This document shows positions 44,876-53,804 of a stretch of DNA of 64,000 bases, in pieces. The notes beneath the pieces were generated by a model. It searched no databases. It had not been told where the DNA came from and saw only the letters and a program-made list of their open reading frames with translations. The position numbers and the translations under genes were made by a program. Origin of the DNA: an uncultured Apibacter sp. (lineage in GTDB: Bacteria; Bacteroidota; Bacteroidia; Flavobacteriales; Weeksellaceae); contig CALYQD010000008.1 of NCBI GenBank assembly GCA_945280365.1, positions 1-64,000 on the forward strand, given 5' to 3'. Position 1 is the first letter of the stretch. Every line of letters starts with the position of its first letter.

Positions 44876-45631
44876 ATGAATATTAATCCTTCCGTTTCAA
44901 TTATTACAGCTAACTATAATTCTTCCAATTTTATCGTAGATACAATAGAGTCTGTATTAAATCAAACGTATGTTGATTGGGAATGGTTTATTATTGACGA
45001 TTGTAGTACTGATGATTCTGTTGAGATAATAAAAAAATATCAGGATAATAGAATAAAGCTTATTGTATTAAAAGAAAATCAAGGTGCAGCAATAGCGCGT
45101 AATTATGGTATTGATAACGCTTCTGGAAGATATATAGCATTTATTGATAGTGATGATATATGGTTACCTAATGCTCTTGAGGAAAGAATTAATTTCCTTA
45201 AAAATAATAATGAAGAAGCTATATATACCTCTTATAAAAGAGTAGATGAAAATCTAACCCCATGTCTAAAAGACTTTGTTGCAGAAGATCATGTAACTTA
45301 TAAGCGTTTATTATTAAATTGCCCTATATTTATTTCAACTTTAATATATGATACAAAAAGAATTGGTAAATTACATATTCCTAATGTTCATAGAAGAGAA
45401 GATTATGCTATGATTCTCAATTTATCAAAAAAGATTGAAAACATACGAGCAATCCAGTCTCCTTTAGTTATTTACAGAATAAGACAAAATTCTTATTCGA
45501 GAAATAAATGGTTAATGTTTAAACTTCAATTTCTCGTTTATTATAATTTTTTAAATTTATCTTTATACAAATCTTTATACTATACTGCTCATTGGGCTTG
45601 TAATGGGTTAAAAAAATATAAAAAAATTTAA
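44876..45631 (+). CDS. family 2 glycosyltransferase (polysaccharide locus)
   Basis: A 251-residue GT2 enzyme with VSIITANYNSSNFIVDTIESVL, IDDCSTDDSVEI, ENQGAAIARNYGIDNASG and FIDSDDIWLPNALEERI (metal-binding DSD). HRREDYAMILNLSKK carries the catalytic ED. The C-terminal ~40 residues are rich in hydrophobic and aromatic residues (YNFLNLSLYKSLYYTAHW), perhaps a membrane-proximal element. It ends before 1.46 kb of non-coding DNA and is probably the last gene of the 42.7-45.6 kb unit. Confidence 0.87.
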   Translation: MNINPSVSIITANYNSSNFIVDTIESVLNQTYVDWEWFIIDDCSTDDSVEIIKKYQDNRIKLIVLKENQGAAIARNYGIDNASGRYIAFIDSDDIWLPNALEERINFLKNNNEEAIYTSYKRVDENLTPCLKDFVAEDHVTYKRLLLNCPIFISTLIYDTKRIGKLHIPNVHRREDYAMILNLSKKIENIRAIQSPLVIYRIRQNSYSRNKWLMFKLQFLVYYNFLNLSLYKSLYYTAHWACNGLKKYKKI

Positions 45632-46129
45632 TTCCTATTTATAACGAAATGATATTCATTTTAATTAGTAGAATTCATTCTATCAGTTCTTTATATTTTC
45701 TTCTACTAACATTCTTAGTTATATTTTTATAATATTATAATTAAAGAAATCTTACTATCTATATCTATAGTAAAAATATCTCTAAAAAATATTTTAGGAA
45801 GATTTTTTTTCTTAAAAATTAAAAAATCATAATTTTTAATTATTTTTTTAGTATCTGTTTACTAGATTGGATTGAAATTTTAAAATATACACTTCAGCGT
45901 GTTTTTCTTGAATATAAATGACTTAGGTTTTTTTATTATTTATACTTTTAGAAAATACTACTGAAGCATTTAAATTTATTAGCAGAAGGATCCTTTCGAC
46001 TTATTTCTCTAATATGATTATAAATAAACTTGAAGATAAATTGGTATAAAAATAAATATATATATTTTTAATAAAATTTCTTTTTTTATTGAAATTGTAG
46101 GCTCATAATCATTATCTTTTTTTATCCTC
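45632..46129. other. AT-rich gap, no gene recognised
   Basis: About 500 bases with no convincing coding frame, RNA or terminator. A short plus-strand stretch near 45960-46015 reads LKHLNLLAEGSFRLISLI before a stop, but it has no support beyond a few codons. Confidence 0.5.
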
Positions 46130-46737
46130 TTTATTTATTAATTATCATCAAATACCCATGTAAGTTTCTTTTAGTCTGAAGAAACATAAACTTCTGATGC
46201 AATATTTATTGATTGTTTTACTCTAGTACTGTTAACGTATATTTAAACTTTTATATTGACAATTTACCGATTTGATTTTCATCTCGACCAAAGGTGAGCT
46301 TAAATCAATTCAACCTTCTCCCCCATCACTTATCCAAATTGCTTATTCACGCAGTGTTTCTGTTTCCTAACAATTATCATTTTCCTGAACTAAATAAGTA
46401 CATTATATCATAAAAGTCAATGTTCTAATTTCAAAATTTGCTTTTTAACCTTTTATTCTACTAGAGTATTACTTTTATAAACATAATACCCTTAACTGGG
46501 ATAACTGGATATGCTTACAATCCAACTTTTATTATATTTTTTATCCTGAAAAAAGAGAAAATCATTTTTATATCTTGTCAATGGCTCTATGTATAGATTC
46601 ATCTAGTCATATACACGCCCAATCGGAATCTTCAATATCCATAGACATAACATTTCCATCGTCATAAAGTAAAATACTTAGCGTGACATTTACTATTGAT
46701 AATAAAAGAATAAATAGCCAGTAAATTTTTATGAAAA
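46130..46737 (-). pseudogene. decayed gene for a secreted or membrane protein, unidentified
   Basis: On the minus strand a decayed protein can be followed. It opens with IKIYWLFILLLSIVNVTLSI, like a signal peptide whose ATG became ATA (46732-46730). It continues in the same frame with LYDDGNVMSMDIEDSDWACI, a stop, and LDESIHRAIDKI. Further on are stops and shifted frames: a stretch near 46260-46330 reads like SSPLVEMKIKSVNCQYK, and near 46150-46200 ASEVYVSSD, a stop, and KKLTWVFDDN before a final stop. The pieces suggest one protein of roughly 190-200 residues broken by several stops and frameshifts. I do not recognise the family. It lies between the two halves of the polysaccharide locus. 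Confidence 0.45.
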
Positions 46738-47006
46738 TTTATATTTTTAGAATTAACTAAACAAATAACAATATTAAATTAAAATAATTTATACCTAATA
46801 AATATTGTTATAATCATTTATATACTTATATACATATACCACAAGTTATAATTATATATATTAAATATAAACAACAAATTATTTAATTTTTTTATTAATC
46901 ACTTTAATTATATTTATTAAACATATAAATAAATACTAATTAAACATTTAATTAAATATAAATTTATTTACAAAATAAAAATTTATTCAAATTGTATCTA
47001 AAAATT

Positions 47007-47038
47007 TATGAAATATTAATTTTTTAAATTTATCTTTG
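47007..47038 (+). promoter_or_regulatory. probable promoter of the wecA-wzc unit
   Basis: An exact -7 TATCTTTG (47031-47038) lies 54 bases before the ATG at 47093. A weak -33 TATG (47007-47010) is 20 bases upstream of it. The preceding ~270 bases (46740-47006) are extremely AT-rich, with no gene. Confidence 0.5.
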
Positions 47039-47092
47039 TTATATTCTTAATAATTATATAATAATATAAGTTATTAAATAGACTTTAATAAA

Positions 47093-48208
47093 ATGGCAGA
47101 GATTGATATTAGAAGTATAAAAGATTTTTTAGGTATAGATAGTTTCTATCTAAAGTGTATTATAGGCTTTATAGGATCTTTTTTTTTAACCTTTATATCA
47201 ATTCCAAAAATTATTAGAGTATCTTATAAAAAAGGGTTAATGGCTAGACCAAAGGAAAGGAGTTCACATTTAAAAGAAACACCAAATCTGGGTGGAATTT
47301 CAATCTTCTATTCTGTATCAATAATGTCATCCATTTGTGCATACGAATTATTCTCTTCTTACATCTTTTTATTTTCAGCCATAATTGTACTTTTTTTTAT
47401 TGGTCTTATGGATGATATATTAGTAGTAGCCCCGAACAAAAAATTTTATGCACAAATCGTTACTGCTCTAATGATTTCTGTAGGGTCTAATGTTAGAATA
47501 GGTCATTTTTTTGGAATATTCGGAATAAATTTATTACCTTATTGGTTTAGTATTTTATTTACTGTTCTAATATTCATATTTTTAATAAATGCTTTCAATT
47601 TAATTGACGGAATTGATGGTTTAGCCTCGGGTATTGCCATACTGGTTTGTTGCGCTTTTATAATTACATTTTGGAGATTAGGTTCTATTAATTATCCTAT
47701 GATTGTATTAGCATTAACTATTATAGGAAGCCTTTTAGCTTTCCTTCATTATAATTTTTCTAAAAAATACAAAATCTTTATGGGAGACACAGGATCTATG
47801 ATTATAGGTTTTTTGCTTTCATTTATGGGGGTTAAATTTCTTAACCTGTTTTTACTTCAATATCCTTTTGGTACACAAGTATATTGGATACAATCCGCTC
47901 CTGCAATTGTTATAGCAATATTAATTATTCCAATTATTGATACATTGGGTGTATTTATGATTAGAATCTATAAAAGACGTTCCCCCTTTAAAGCAGATAA
48001 AAATCACATGCACCATAGGTATCTTCGTTTAGGTTTGTCTCACAAACAAGTATCATTATGTATGGTGGCAGAAAATGTTATTATTATACTTGTAGCATAT
48101 TTTTTAAGACATATAAATGTTCATTTATTACTTGTAATTATTTTATCTTTAGGTTTAATATTCTCATTTTTACCTTTATTAATTAAAAATAATAAATCAA
48201 ATACATGA
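47093..48208 (+). CDS. WecA/MraY-family undecaprenyl-phosphate sugar-1-phosphate transferase
   Basis: An inner-membrane protein of 371 residues that transfers a sugar-1-phosphate (often GlcNAc-1-P) to undecaprenyl phosphate, the first step in building a polysaccharide repeat. Motifs: LKETPNLGGISIF, the DD site in LMDDILVVAPNKKFYAQI, NAFNLIDGIDGLASG and FMGDTGSMIIGF, then NHMHHRYLRLG in the C-terminal cytoplasmic loop. About 10-11 hydrophobic segments are seen. It belongs to the WecA/TagO/RgpG branch rather than MraY because of these motifs and its locus. It overlaps the next gene by 4 bases (ATGA). Confidence 0.88.
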   Translation: MAEIDIRSIKDFLGIDSFYLKCIIGFIGSFFLTFISIPKIIRVSYKKGLMARPKERSSHLKETPNLGGISIFYSVSIMSSICAYELFSSYIFLFSAIIVLFFIGLMDDILVVAPNKKFYAQIVTALMISVGSNVRIGHFFGIFGINLLPYWFSILFTVLIFIFLINAFNLIDGIDGLASGIAILVCCAFIITFWRLGSINYPMIVLALTIIGSLLAFLHYNFSKKYKIFMGDTGSMIIGFLLSFMGVKFLNLFLLQYPFGTQVYWIQSAPAIVIAILIIPIIDTLGVFMIRIYKRRSPFKADKNHMHHRYLRLGLSHKQVSLCMVAENVIIILVAYFLRHINVHLLLVIILSLGLIFSFLPLLIKNNKSNT

Positions 48209-49323
48209 ATAATTTCCCCAAAATATACCTATCTCCTCCCCATATTGATCATTTAGAAATCGAGAACGTAGTCAAAGCTTTAAAAAGCGGCTGGATTTCT
48301 CCTTATGGTTCTTATATTCAAGAATTTTCAAGTAAATTATCTCAATATTTCAACAAGAAAGTTTTATTAACTAATAGTGGTACCTCTGCTCTACATTTAG
48401 CTCTTAAATTAGCCGAAATTGCAGATGGCGATTATGTATTATGCTCTAATTTCACTTTTGCAGCCACTGCTTTCCCTATTTTATATGAAAAAGCAATTCC
48501 TGTATTTATCGGTTCTGAAAAAAGAACGTGGAATATATCGCCAGAATTCCTCCAATATGCGATTGATGATTTAAGGAAAAAACATATTTATCCTAAAGCG
48601 CTTATTGTTGCACAAATATATGGTATGCCTGCCGAAATGGACCAAATAATTAATATTTGTAAAAATAATAACATAATTGTCATTGAAGATGCTGCTGAAG
48701 CTTTAGGTTCTTCCTATCATAATATTCCTGTAGGAGCATTGGGTGATTATGGAATTTTATCTTTTAATGGAAATAAAATAATAACAACCTCACAAGGGGG
48801 AACACTTATTCTTCCAAATGAAAAAAAATATAAATATGCTGAAAAGTTAGCTTCTCAAGCAAAAGAAAAGGCTGACTATTATAAGCATAACGAAATAGGC
48901 TATAATTATGCTTCTAGCAATATTCTTGCAGCACTAGGAAGCATACAATTCGATAAGTTAAATAAAAAAATAAATAAACGAAGAAAAATTTTTAATTTTT
49001 ATCTTACGAAATTTAAAGATAAATTCGATGTTGAATACCAAATGGAAATTGAGAATAGCATCGCCAATAGATGGTTAAGCACATTTATATTTCCCGCATC
49101 ATTAAACAAAAAAATTAAAAGTTCTCTCGAAAAAAACAATATTGAATCAAGATATCTTTGGAATCCATTAAATAAACAAAAAGTGTTTAAGGATTTTCCA
49201 TATTTCGGTAATTCTCTTTTTGAAAATAAATTATTTAATAACGGATTATGTCTCCCTTCCGGAGATAATTTAAAAGAAATCGATTTAGATAAAATTTTAG
49301 CAGTTATTGAAAAAAATATTTAG
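48205..49323 (+). CDS. DegT/DnrJ/EryC1/StrS-family aminotransferase (PglE-like)
   Basis: A PLP-dependent enzyme of 372 residues that transfers an amino group to a keto-sugar nucleotide. Characteristic pieces are KVLLTNSGTSALHLALKLAEI, then CSNFTFAATAFPILYEKAIPVF, IEDAAEALGSSYHN and FNGNKIITTSQGGTLI. The lysine in GNKIITTS would carry PLP. The sequence resembles PglE/PseC-type aminotransferases that act on UDP-4-keto-6-deoxy-HexNAc. The following gene is a 4,6-dehydratase that would supply exactly that substrate, which supports the assignment. A separate acetyltransferase (PglD-like) was not found here. It overlaps the wecA-like gene by 4 bases. Confidence 0.87.
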   Translation: MNNFPKIYLSPPHIDHLEIENVVKALKSGWISPYGSYIQEFSSKLSQYFNKKVLLTNSGTSALHLALKLAEIADGDYVLCSNFTFAATAFPILYEKAIPVFIGSEKRTWNISPEFLQYAIDDLRKKHIYPKALIVAQIYGMPAEMDQIINICKNNNIIVIEDAAEALGSSYHNIPVGALGDYGILSFNGNKIITTSQGGTLILPNEKKYKYAEKLASQAKEKADYYKHNEIGYNYASSNILAALGSIQFDKLNKKINKRRKIFNFYLTKFKDKFDVEYQMEIENSIANRWLSTFIFPASLNKKIKSSLEKNNIESRYLWNPLNKQKVFKDFPYFGNSLFENKLFNNGLCLPSGDNLKEIDLDKILAVIEKNI

Positions 49324-49331
49324 TTAAAACA

Positions 49332-50378
49332 ATGCCTAATAAAGAAGATATTATTAAAATTAAAAATAAAGAAATTTCTTTTGAAGAGTTATTCAGTAAA
49401 AACATAGATTATTCATTTAAACAATTTAATTATTTAGATGATAAAATTATATTTGTGACTGGCGGTGGCGGATCTATAGGATGTATATTAATAAAACGCT
49501 TGTTGGAACAAGGAAGTAAAAAAATAATTGTTTTAGATCATTCAGAATATGCTATTTTCAAACTTAAACTAAAGTTCAAAAATGAAATCGATAACAAAAG
49601 ACTATATCTTTTTTTAGGAGATATCAGAAATATCGATACAATTAAAAAAATTTTTTCAAAATTTCCAATTCAAATTGTTTACCACACAGCAGCCTATAAG
49701 CATATAGATATTTTAGAAAGCAACTATGAAGAATCAATCTCTGTAAATATAAACGGATCTTTAAATTTATTGAAGGAAGCTTCACGATATAACAGCATTG
49801 AGCAGTTTATATTTGTTTCCACTGATAAAGCGGTAAAACCTATAAGTAATATGGGCATATCAAAAAGAATAACTGAATTATATCTTTTAAAAGAAATATT
49901 TCAGAATAAAAATACTAGAAATATAAAAATTAAAATTATACGATTCGGAAATGTTTTTAATAGTAGTGGTTCGGTTTTTACCATTTTTAAATACCAAATC
50001 GAAAATAAATTGCCTATAACCATTACAAGTAAAAATATGAAAAGATATTTTATTTCTAAATATGAAGCTTCAATAGGAATGCTTGAAATAACAGCTCCCA
50101 TTAATCATTCAGGTATATATATATTAGATATGGGAAAATCATTAAATATTGACAACCTTTTAAAAAAATTAATAAAAAAATTAGTTCTCAATTTTACACC
50201 GAAAATTACATATTTAGAAGAAATACCAAAATTTGAAAAATTAGAAGAAATATTATATTTTCCTTTTGAAAAAATAGAAAATAATATTTTTAATTACAAA
50301 AAAATAGATTTAATCAATTACAATATGAGAAAAATAGAAACTGAAATCATTAATCTTATGCTACTATTAAAAAAATAA
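49332..50378 (+). CDS. UDP-N-acetylhexosamine 4,6-dehydratase-type (soluble CapD/PseB class)
   Basis: A 348-residue SDR-fold nucleotide-sugar dehydratase. The NAD-binding site is FVTGGGGSIGCILIKRLLEQG. It then has YHTAAYKHIDILESNYEESI, the active-site VSTDKAVKPISNMGISKRITE (SDR triad region with Met-Gly-x-Ser-Lys in place of YxxxK, as in the capsule/FlaA1 dehydratases) and the substrate loop SKNMKRYFISKYEA. It lacks the N-terminal membrane helices of PglF/CapD (~600 residues), so it is a soluble single-domain form. The product, a UDP-4-keto-6-deoxy-hexose, would pass to the neighbouring DegT aminotransferase. The C-terminus is lysine- and isoleucine-rich, with low-complexity AT-driven runs. 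Confidence 0.85.
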   Translation: MPNKEDIIKIKNKEISFEELFSKNIDYSFKQFNYLDDKIIFVTGGGGSIGCILIKRLLEQGSKKIIVLDHSEYAIFKLKLKFKNEIDNKRLYLFLGDIRNIDTIKKIFSKFPIQIVYHTAAYKHIDILESNYEESISVNINGSLNLLKEASRYNSIEQFIFVSTDKAVKPISNMGISKRITELYLLKEIFQNKNTRNIKIKIIRFGNVFNSSGSVFTIFKYQIENKLPITITSKNMKRYFISKYEASIGMLEITAPINHSGIYILDMGKSLNIDNLLKKLIKKLVLNFTPKITYLEEIPKFEKLEEILYFPFEKIENNIFNYKKIDLINYNMRKIETEIINLMLLLKK

Positions 50379-50404
50379 TTATTTTTGCAATTTAATTTAT
50401 AATA

Positions 50405-51214
50405 ATGAAATTATATAAATCAATTTTTCTTGTTTCTTTCACTTTATTATTTTTGTGTTCTTGCATTGGTGTAAAGGATTTAAAGTATCTTCAACCAAGT
50501 GAGAATTTACAATTTAATGAATATGGTCTTATACCTGTAATTTATGAAAACTACCGAGTTAAAAAAGATGATATTTTAGCTATGACTCTTATCACATCAG
50601 ATAAAAACGCATCAAAATTTTTATCTGAAGAAAATACATCTGTTTTTAAAGGAGGAACAAATAGCAGTGATGGTAGATTAAGAACCAGCGGATTAATCGT
50701 GGATGCTAATGGTTATATTTCAATATACGGTCTAGGAGAATTTTACGTTTACGGGTTAACATTATCCGAAATTACAGATTTAGTTCAGGCAAAATTAAAT
50801 GAAGTTCTCTATAATGAAGGAAAAGCAGAAGTTAGGATGAACATAGGAGCTATAAAATATTATATGGTAGGAGAAATAAATTCACCAGGCGAAAAAACAG
50901 AATTATCCAATAGAGTTGATTTATTACAAGCCATAGCTAAATCCGGAGATTTAACAAAATTTGCAGATCGACGTCATATAAGAATCATTAGAGAGTATCC
51001 TGAAGGAAAAAAGAATATAGTACTTGATGTAACACGTGATGATATTCTTAATTCACCTTATTTTTATTTACAATCGGGAGATCAAGTAATTATAGACCCA
51101 TTAAAAGAAAAAATATCTGGTTTAGGAGGAGGTACCACAATTGGAGATGTGACACAATTTTTATCTGTAGGAATTCAAGCAATAACTACGTATTTATTTT
51201 TTAAAACCTTATAG
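50405..51214 (+). CDS. Wza-type polysaccharide export lipoprotein
   Basis: A 269-residue outer-membrane lipoprotein forming the export channel for the polysaccharide. The signal peptide ends in the lipobox LCSC (Cys at ~21, in FLCSCIGVKDLKYLQPSENL). The poly-export domain has YRVKKDDILAMTLITSDKNASKF and GLIVDANGYISIYGLGEFYVYGLT. A SLBB-like part follows, with MVGEINSPGEKTELSNRVDLLQAIAKSGDL. A C-terminal hydrophobic segment (QFLSVGIQAITTYLFF) may cross the outer membrane, as in Wza. It lies 20 bases before the tyrosine kinase, its usual partner. Confidence 0.88.
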   Translation: MKLYKSIFLVSFTLLFLCSCIGVKDLKYLQPSENLQFNEYGLIPVIYENYRVKKDDILAMTLITSDKNASKFLSEENTSVFKGGTNSSDGRLRTSGLIVDANGYISIYGLGEFYVYGLTLSEITDLVQAKLNEVLYNEGKAEVRMNIGAIKYYMVGEINSPGEKTELSNRVDLLQAIAKSGDLTKFADRRHIRIIREYPEGKKNIVLDVTRDDILNSPYFYLQSGDQVIIDPLKEKISGLGGGTTIGDVTQFLSVGIQAITTYLFFKTL

Positions 51215-51233
51215 TAATTCTTAATATCGGAAC

Positions 51234-53735
51234 ATGCATACCTCTAACTTGCAAAGTATAAATCAAAATAAAAATCAAAAAAATAAAAATTCTGATTTCC
51301 TGGAAAATAACTTTTTTAGTTTTGAAAGGTTCATCCGAAGACTTATAAAAAATTGGTATTGGTTTTTGATAGCTTTCATATTTGGATGGACCATAGCTTT
51401 TCTGGTAAATCGATTTTCAGACAGATTTTTTCAGTCTTCCACGACTGTAAGTATCTCATCCGGAACATCAAGTGTATTAGCGCCTAACCAATCTATAAAT
51501 TTCATATGGGGAGGTAATAATGGCGCCACTCAAGGAATATATTATAAGAAATTATTATCATCAAGAACACATAATGAAAATCTCGTTAAATCACTTGATT
51601 TATATATTAATTATTATTTAAAAGGGAATATTAAAACAACTGAAATTGATTATGTAGATATTCCTTATAAAATTGTAATTGATACAAACTATGCCCAAGC
51701 CTTATATACAGATGTTAAGGTTGATGTGCTTCCTAATAAAAAATTTAAACTTACCTTTCCCGATAATTTAAATGAAAATTGTTTCCTTTACACTAATGAA
51801 AGTTATTATGCTAGAAAAGATAAATATAAAAAAGAACTTATCGTACCTTTAAATACTTGGATAAAAACAAATAATTTAAAATTCAAATTCGTAAAGAATA
51901 ATGAATATGAAGGAAGATTTGGAGATAATGTAACTGACCTCAGCTTTTATTTTTATTTATCAACTATTAACAATGCTGTATCCAAGATAAAATCATTAGT
52001 TTCAATCGATTTTGATAAAGATTTACCTTCAATAATGATAATTACTAAGAAAGGATTAAGTTTAAATGGAACGATAAATTTTTTAAATAAATCTGTAGAT
52101 GATTTGATTAAGAAAAGACTGGATGATAAAAATAAAGTTAATCTAAATACTATTGAATTTATTAAGAATCAACTTATAATAACTAAAAGAAAATTAGATA
52201 GTGCCACAGCTATTTTTCAAAGAGTTCAGCTCGATAATAAAATATTTTCAAAAGCCGATGTAAGTACTACTGTTTTATTATCCAAAATACAATCACTTGA
52301 TATTCAAAGAGAAGAACTAAAATCAAAAATAGAAGCAGTAAATCAGTTAAAAAAATCAACATTTAATAAAAATTTCTATTTAGATGGAGACATATTAGGT
52401 ATTTCAGATAAAAATTTAGATGAATTAATCCAAAATGTACAATCATTTGAACAGGAAAAAAAGGATTTATTATTAATTTATAGAGAAAATTCAGAGCCTA
52501 TTAGTGAAATAAATTATAAAATTAATAATGCTAAAAATAAAGTCGCATCAATTTTAGACAATTCATCTAAAGATCTTTTTAATAACTTAAAAAAAGTTAA
52601 TAACCAAATAAGTAATTTGGAGCTTGATATAGAAACCCTTCCGGAAAAAGAACGGCTATTTGTTAATGCTCAAAGAGGATATTTATTAAATGACGGAATT
52701 TACAACACTCTTTTAGATAAACTATCTGAAGCAGAAATGAGAAAAGCTACAACTATATCTGATATTACCGTATTAGATAAAGCTAAGAACACAGGACAGG
52801 CACCAATAACTCCAAATATTAAGCAAAACAAATATAAATTTATAGGAATCTCATTAGTTATTCCATTAATTCTTTTATTTTTAATTGAATTATTAGATAA
52901 CAAAATAAAATTAATTTCAGATTTAAAATCTATTACGAAAATTCCAATTATAGGAACTATTGGTCCAAAAAATACTGAAAATAATTTAGCAGTGTTAGCC
53001 AGACCAAAATCTAGCATTTCTGAAAGCTTCCGTGCTATTCGATCCAATTTAAGATTCCTATACAATGAAAAAGATATTAAAGGTGGAAAAGTTTTCCTAA
53101 TAACTTCTTCCATCGGAAGTGAAGGTAAAACATTTATTGCAATTAATTTAGCATCAGTTTTAGCGCTTAGCGGAAAAAGAACCGTTCTAGTTGGAATGGA
53201 TTTGAGAAAACCTAGAATTTTTGATGATTTTAAAATAAGTAATAAAGTCGGATTATCAGGATATTTATCCGGAGCAAATTCTTTAGATGAGATAATTAAA
53301 AAAACTGAATATGATAATTTGGATATTATAACTGCTGGTCCCATTCCCCCCAATCCTGGAGAATTGCTTATTAGTCCCGAAAATGAACAACTTATAAAAA
53401 TACTAAGAGATCTATACGATTATATTATTATTGATTCTCCTCCTGTAGGCTTGGTTATTGATGCATATGATTTAATCTCGCTTTCAGATGCGAGAATATA
53501 TGTCACCAGATGTAACTATACTTATAAGCAACTATTAAAAGGAATTAATGAAAAATATAATAATGATGAAGTAAGTCACATTGGTATTATATTTAATGAT
53601 TATGTCAATCCTGGAGGATATGGTTATGGGTATGGATATGGATACGGGTATGGATATGGATATGGATATTTTGAAGAAGACGAAAGTTATGACAATTCAT
53701 TAATATCGAGGATAAAACGTTTATTTAAAAAATAA
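51234..53735 (+). CDS. Wzc-type polysaccharide copolymerase / tyrosine autokinase
   Basis: An inner-membrane protein of 833 residues that controls chain length and export of the polysaccharide. Two membrane helices (near residues 37-56, WYWFLIAFIFGWTIAFLV, and ~540-560) enclose a periplasmic Wzz/GNVR domain with long coiled-coil-like stretches. The cytoplasmic BY-kinase domain has Walker A SIGSEGKTFIAINLA, Walker A' VLVGMDLRKPR and Walker B IIIDSPPVG. The C-terminus carries nine Gly-Tyr units followed by FEEDESYDNS. This is the tyrosine cluster that such kinases autophosphorylate; the strict GY alternation is unusual. It ends the locus and is followed by a terminator. Confidence 0.92.
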   Translation: MHTSNLQSINQNKNQKNKNSDFLENNFFSFERFIRRLIKNWYWFLIAFIFGWTIAFLVNRFSDRFFQSSTTVSISSGTSSVLAPNQSINFIWGGNNGATQGIYYKKLLSSRTHNENLVKSLDLYINYYLKGNIKTTEIDYVDIPYKIVIDTNYAQALYTDVKVDVLPNKKFKLTFPDNLNENCFLYTNESYYARKDKYKKELIVPLNTWIKTNNLKFKFVKNNEYEGRFGDNVTDLSFYFYLSTINNAVSKIKSLVSIDFDKDLPSIMIITKKGLSLNGTINFLNKSVDDLIKKRLDDKNKVNLNTIEFIKNQLIITKRKLDSATAIFQRVQLDNKIFSKADVSTTVLLSKIQSLDIQREELKSKIEAVNQLKKSTFNKNFYLDGDILGISDKNLDELIQNVQSFEQEKKDLLLIYRENSEPISEINYKINNAKNKVASILDNSSKDLFNNLKKVNNQISNLELDIETLPEKERLFVNAQRGYLLNDGIYNTLLDKLSEAEMRKATTISDITVLDKAKNTGQAPITPNIKQNKYKFIGISLVIPLILLFLIELLDNKIKLISDLKSITKIPIIGTIGPKNTENNLAVLARPKSSISESFRAIRSNLRFLYNEKDIKGGKVFLITSSIGSEGKTFIAINLASVLALSGKRTVLVGMDLRKPRIFDDFKISNKVGLSGYLSGANSLDEIIKKTEYDNLDIITAGPIPPNPGELLISPENEQLIKILRDLYDYIIIDSPPVGLVIDAYDLISLSDARIYVTRCNYTYKQLLKGINEKYNNDEVSHIGIIFNDYVNPGGYGYGYGYGYGYGYGYGYFEEDESYDNSLISRIKRLFKK
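53616..53669 (+). repeat. (Gly-Tyr)9 coding microsatellite in the wzc gene
   Basis: Nine hexanucleotide units of the form GGN TAY encode nine consecutive Gly-Tyr pairs in the tyrosine-cluster tail. Third-position variation (GGA, GGT, GGG; TAT, TAC) shows that the repeat is not freshly expanded, yet its register could allow slippage in 6-base steps without frameshift. Confidence 0.95.
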
Positions 53736-53747
53736 TTAATATGAAAT

Positions 53748-53775
53748 AAGGTTGGAAATAATTCCAACCTTTATT
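53748..53775 (+). terminator. intrinsic terminator of the polysaccharide locus
   Basis: A 10-bp stem AAGGTTGGAA / TTCCAACCTT (53748-53757 with 53762-53771) with a 4-base loop, 13 bases after the wzc stop. A short TATTATA follows instead of a perfect U-tract. Confidence 0.8.
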
Positions 53776-53804
53776 ATAAATTATAATTTTATTACAAAAA
53801 ATAA

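Noticed and set aside
45960..46015. LKHLNLLAEGSFRLISLI as a possible transposase remnant
   Set aside because: Only about 18 codons and no terminal inverted repeats, target duplication or DDE motif nearby.
52700..53353. 217-residue open frame on the minus strand inside wzc
   Set aside because: It is antisense to the conserved kinase domain, has no start signal or recognised motif, and its length reflects the codon pattern of the real gene.
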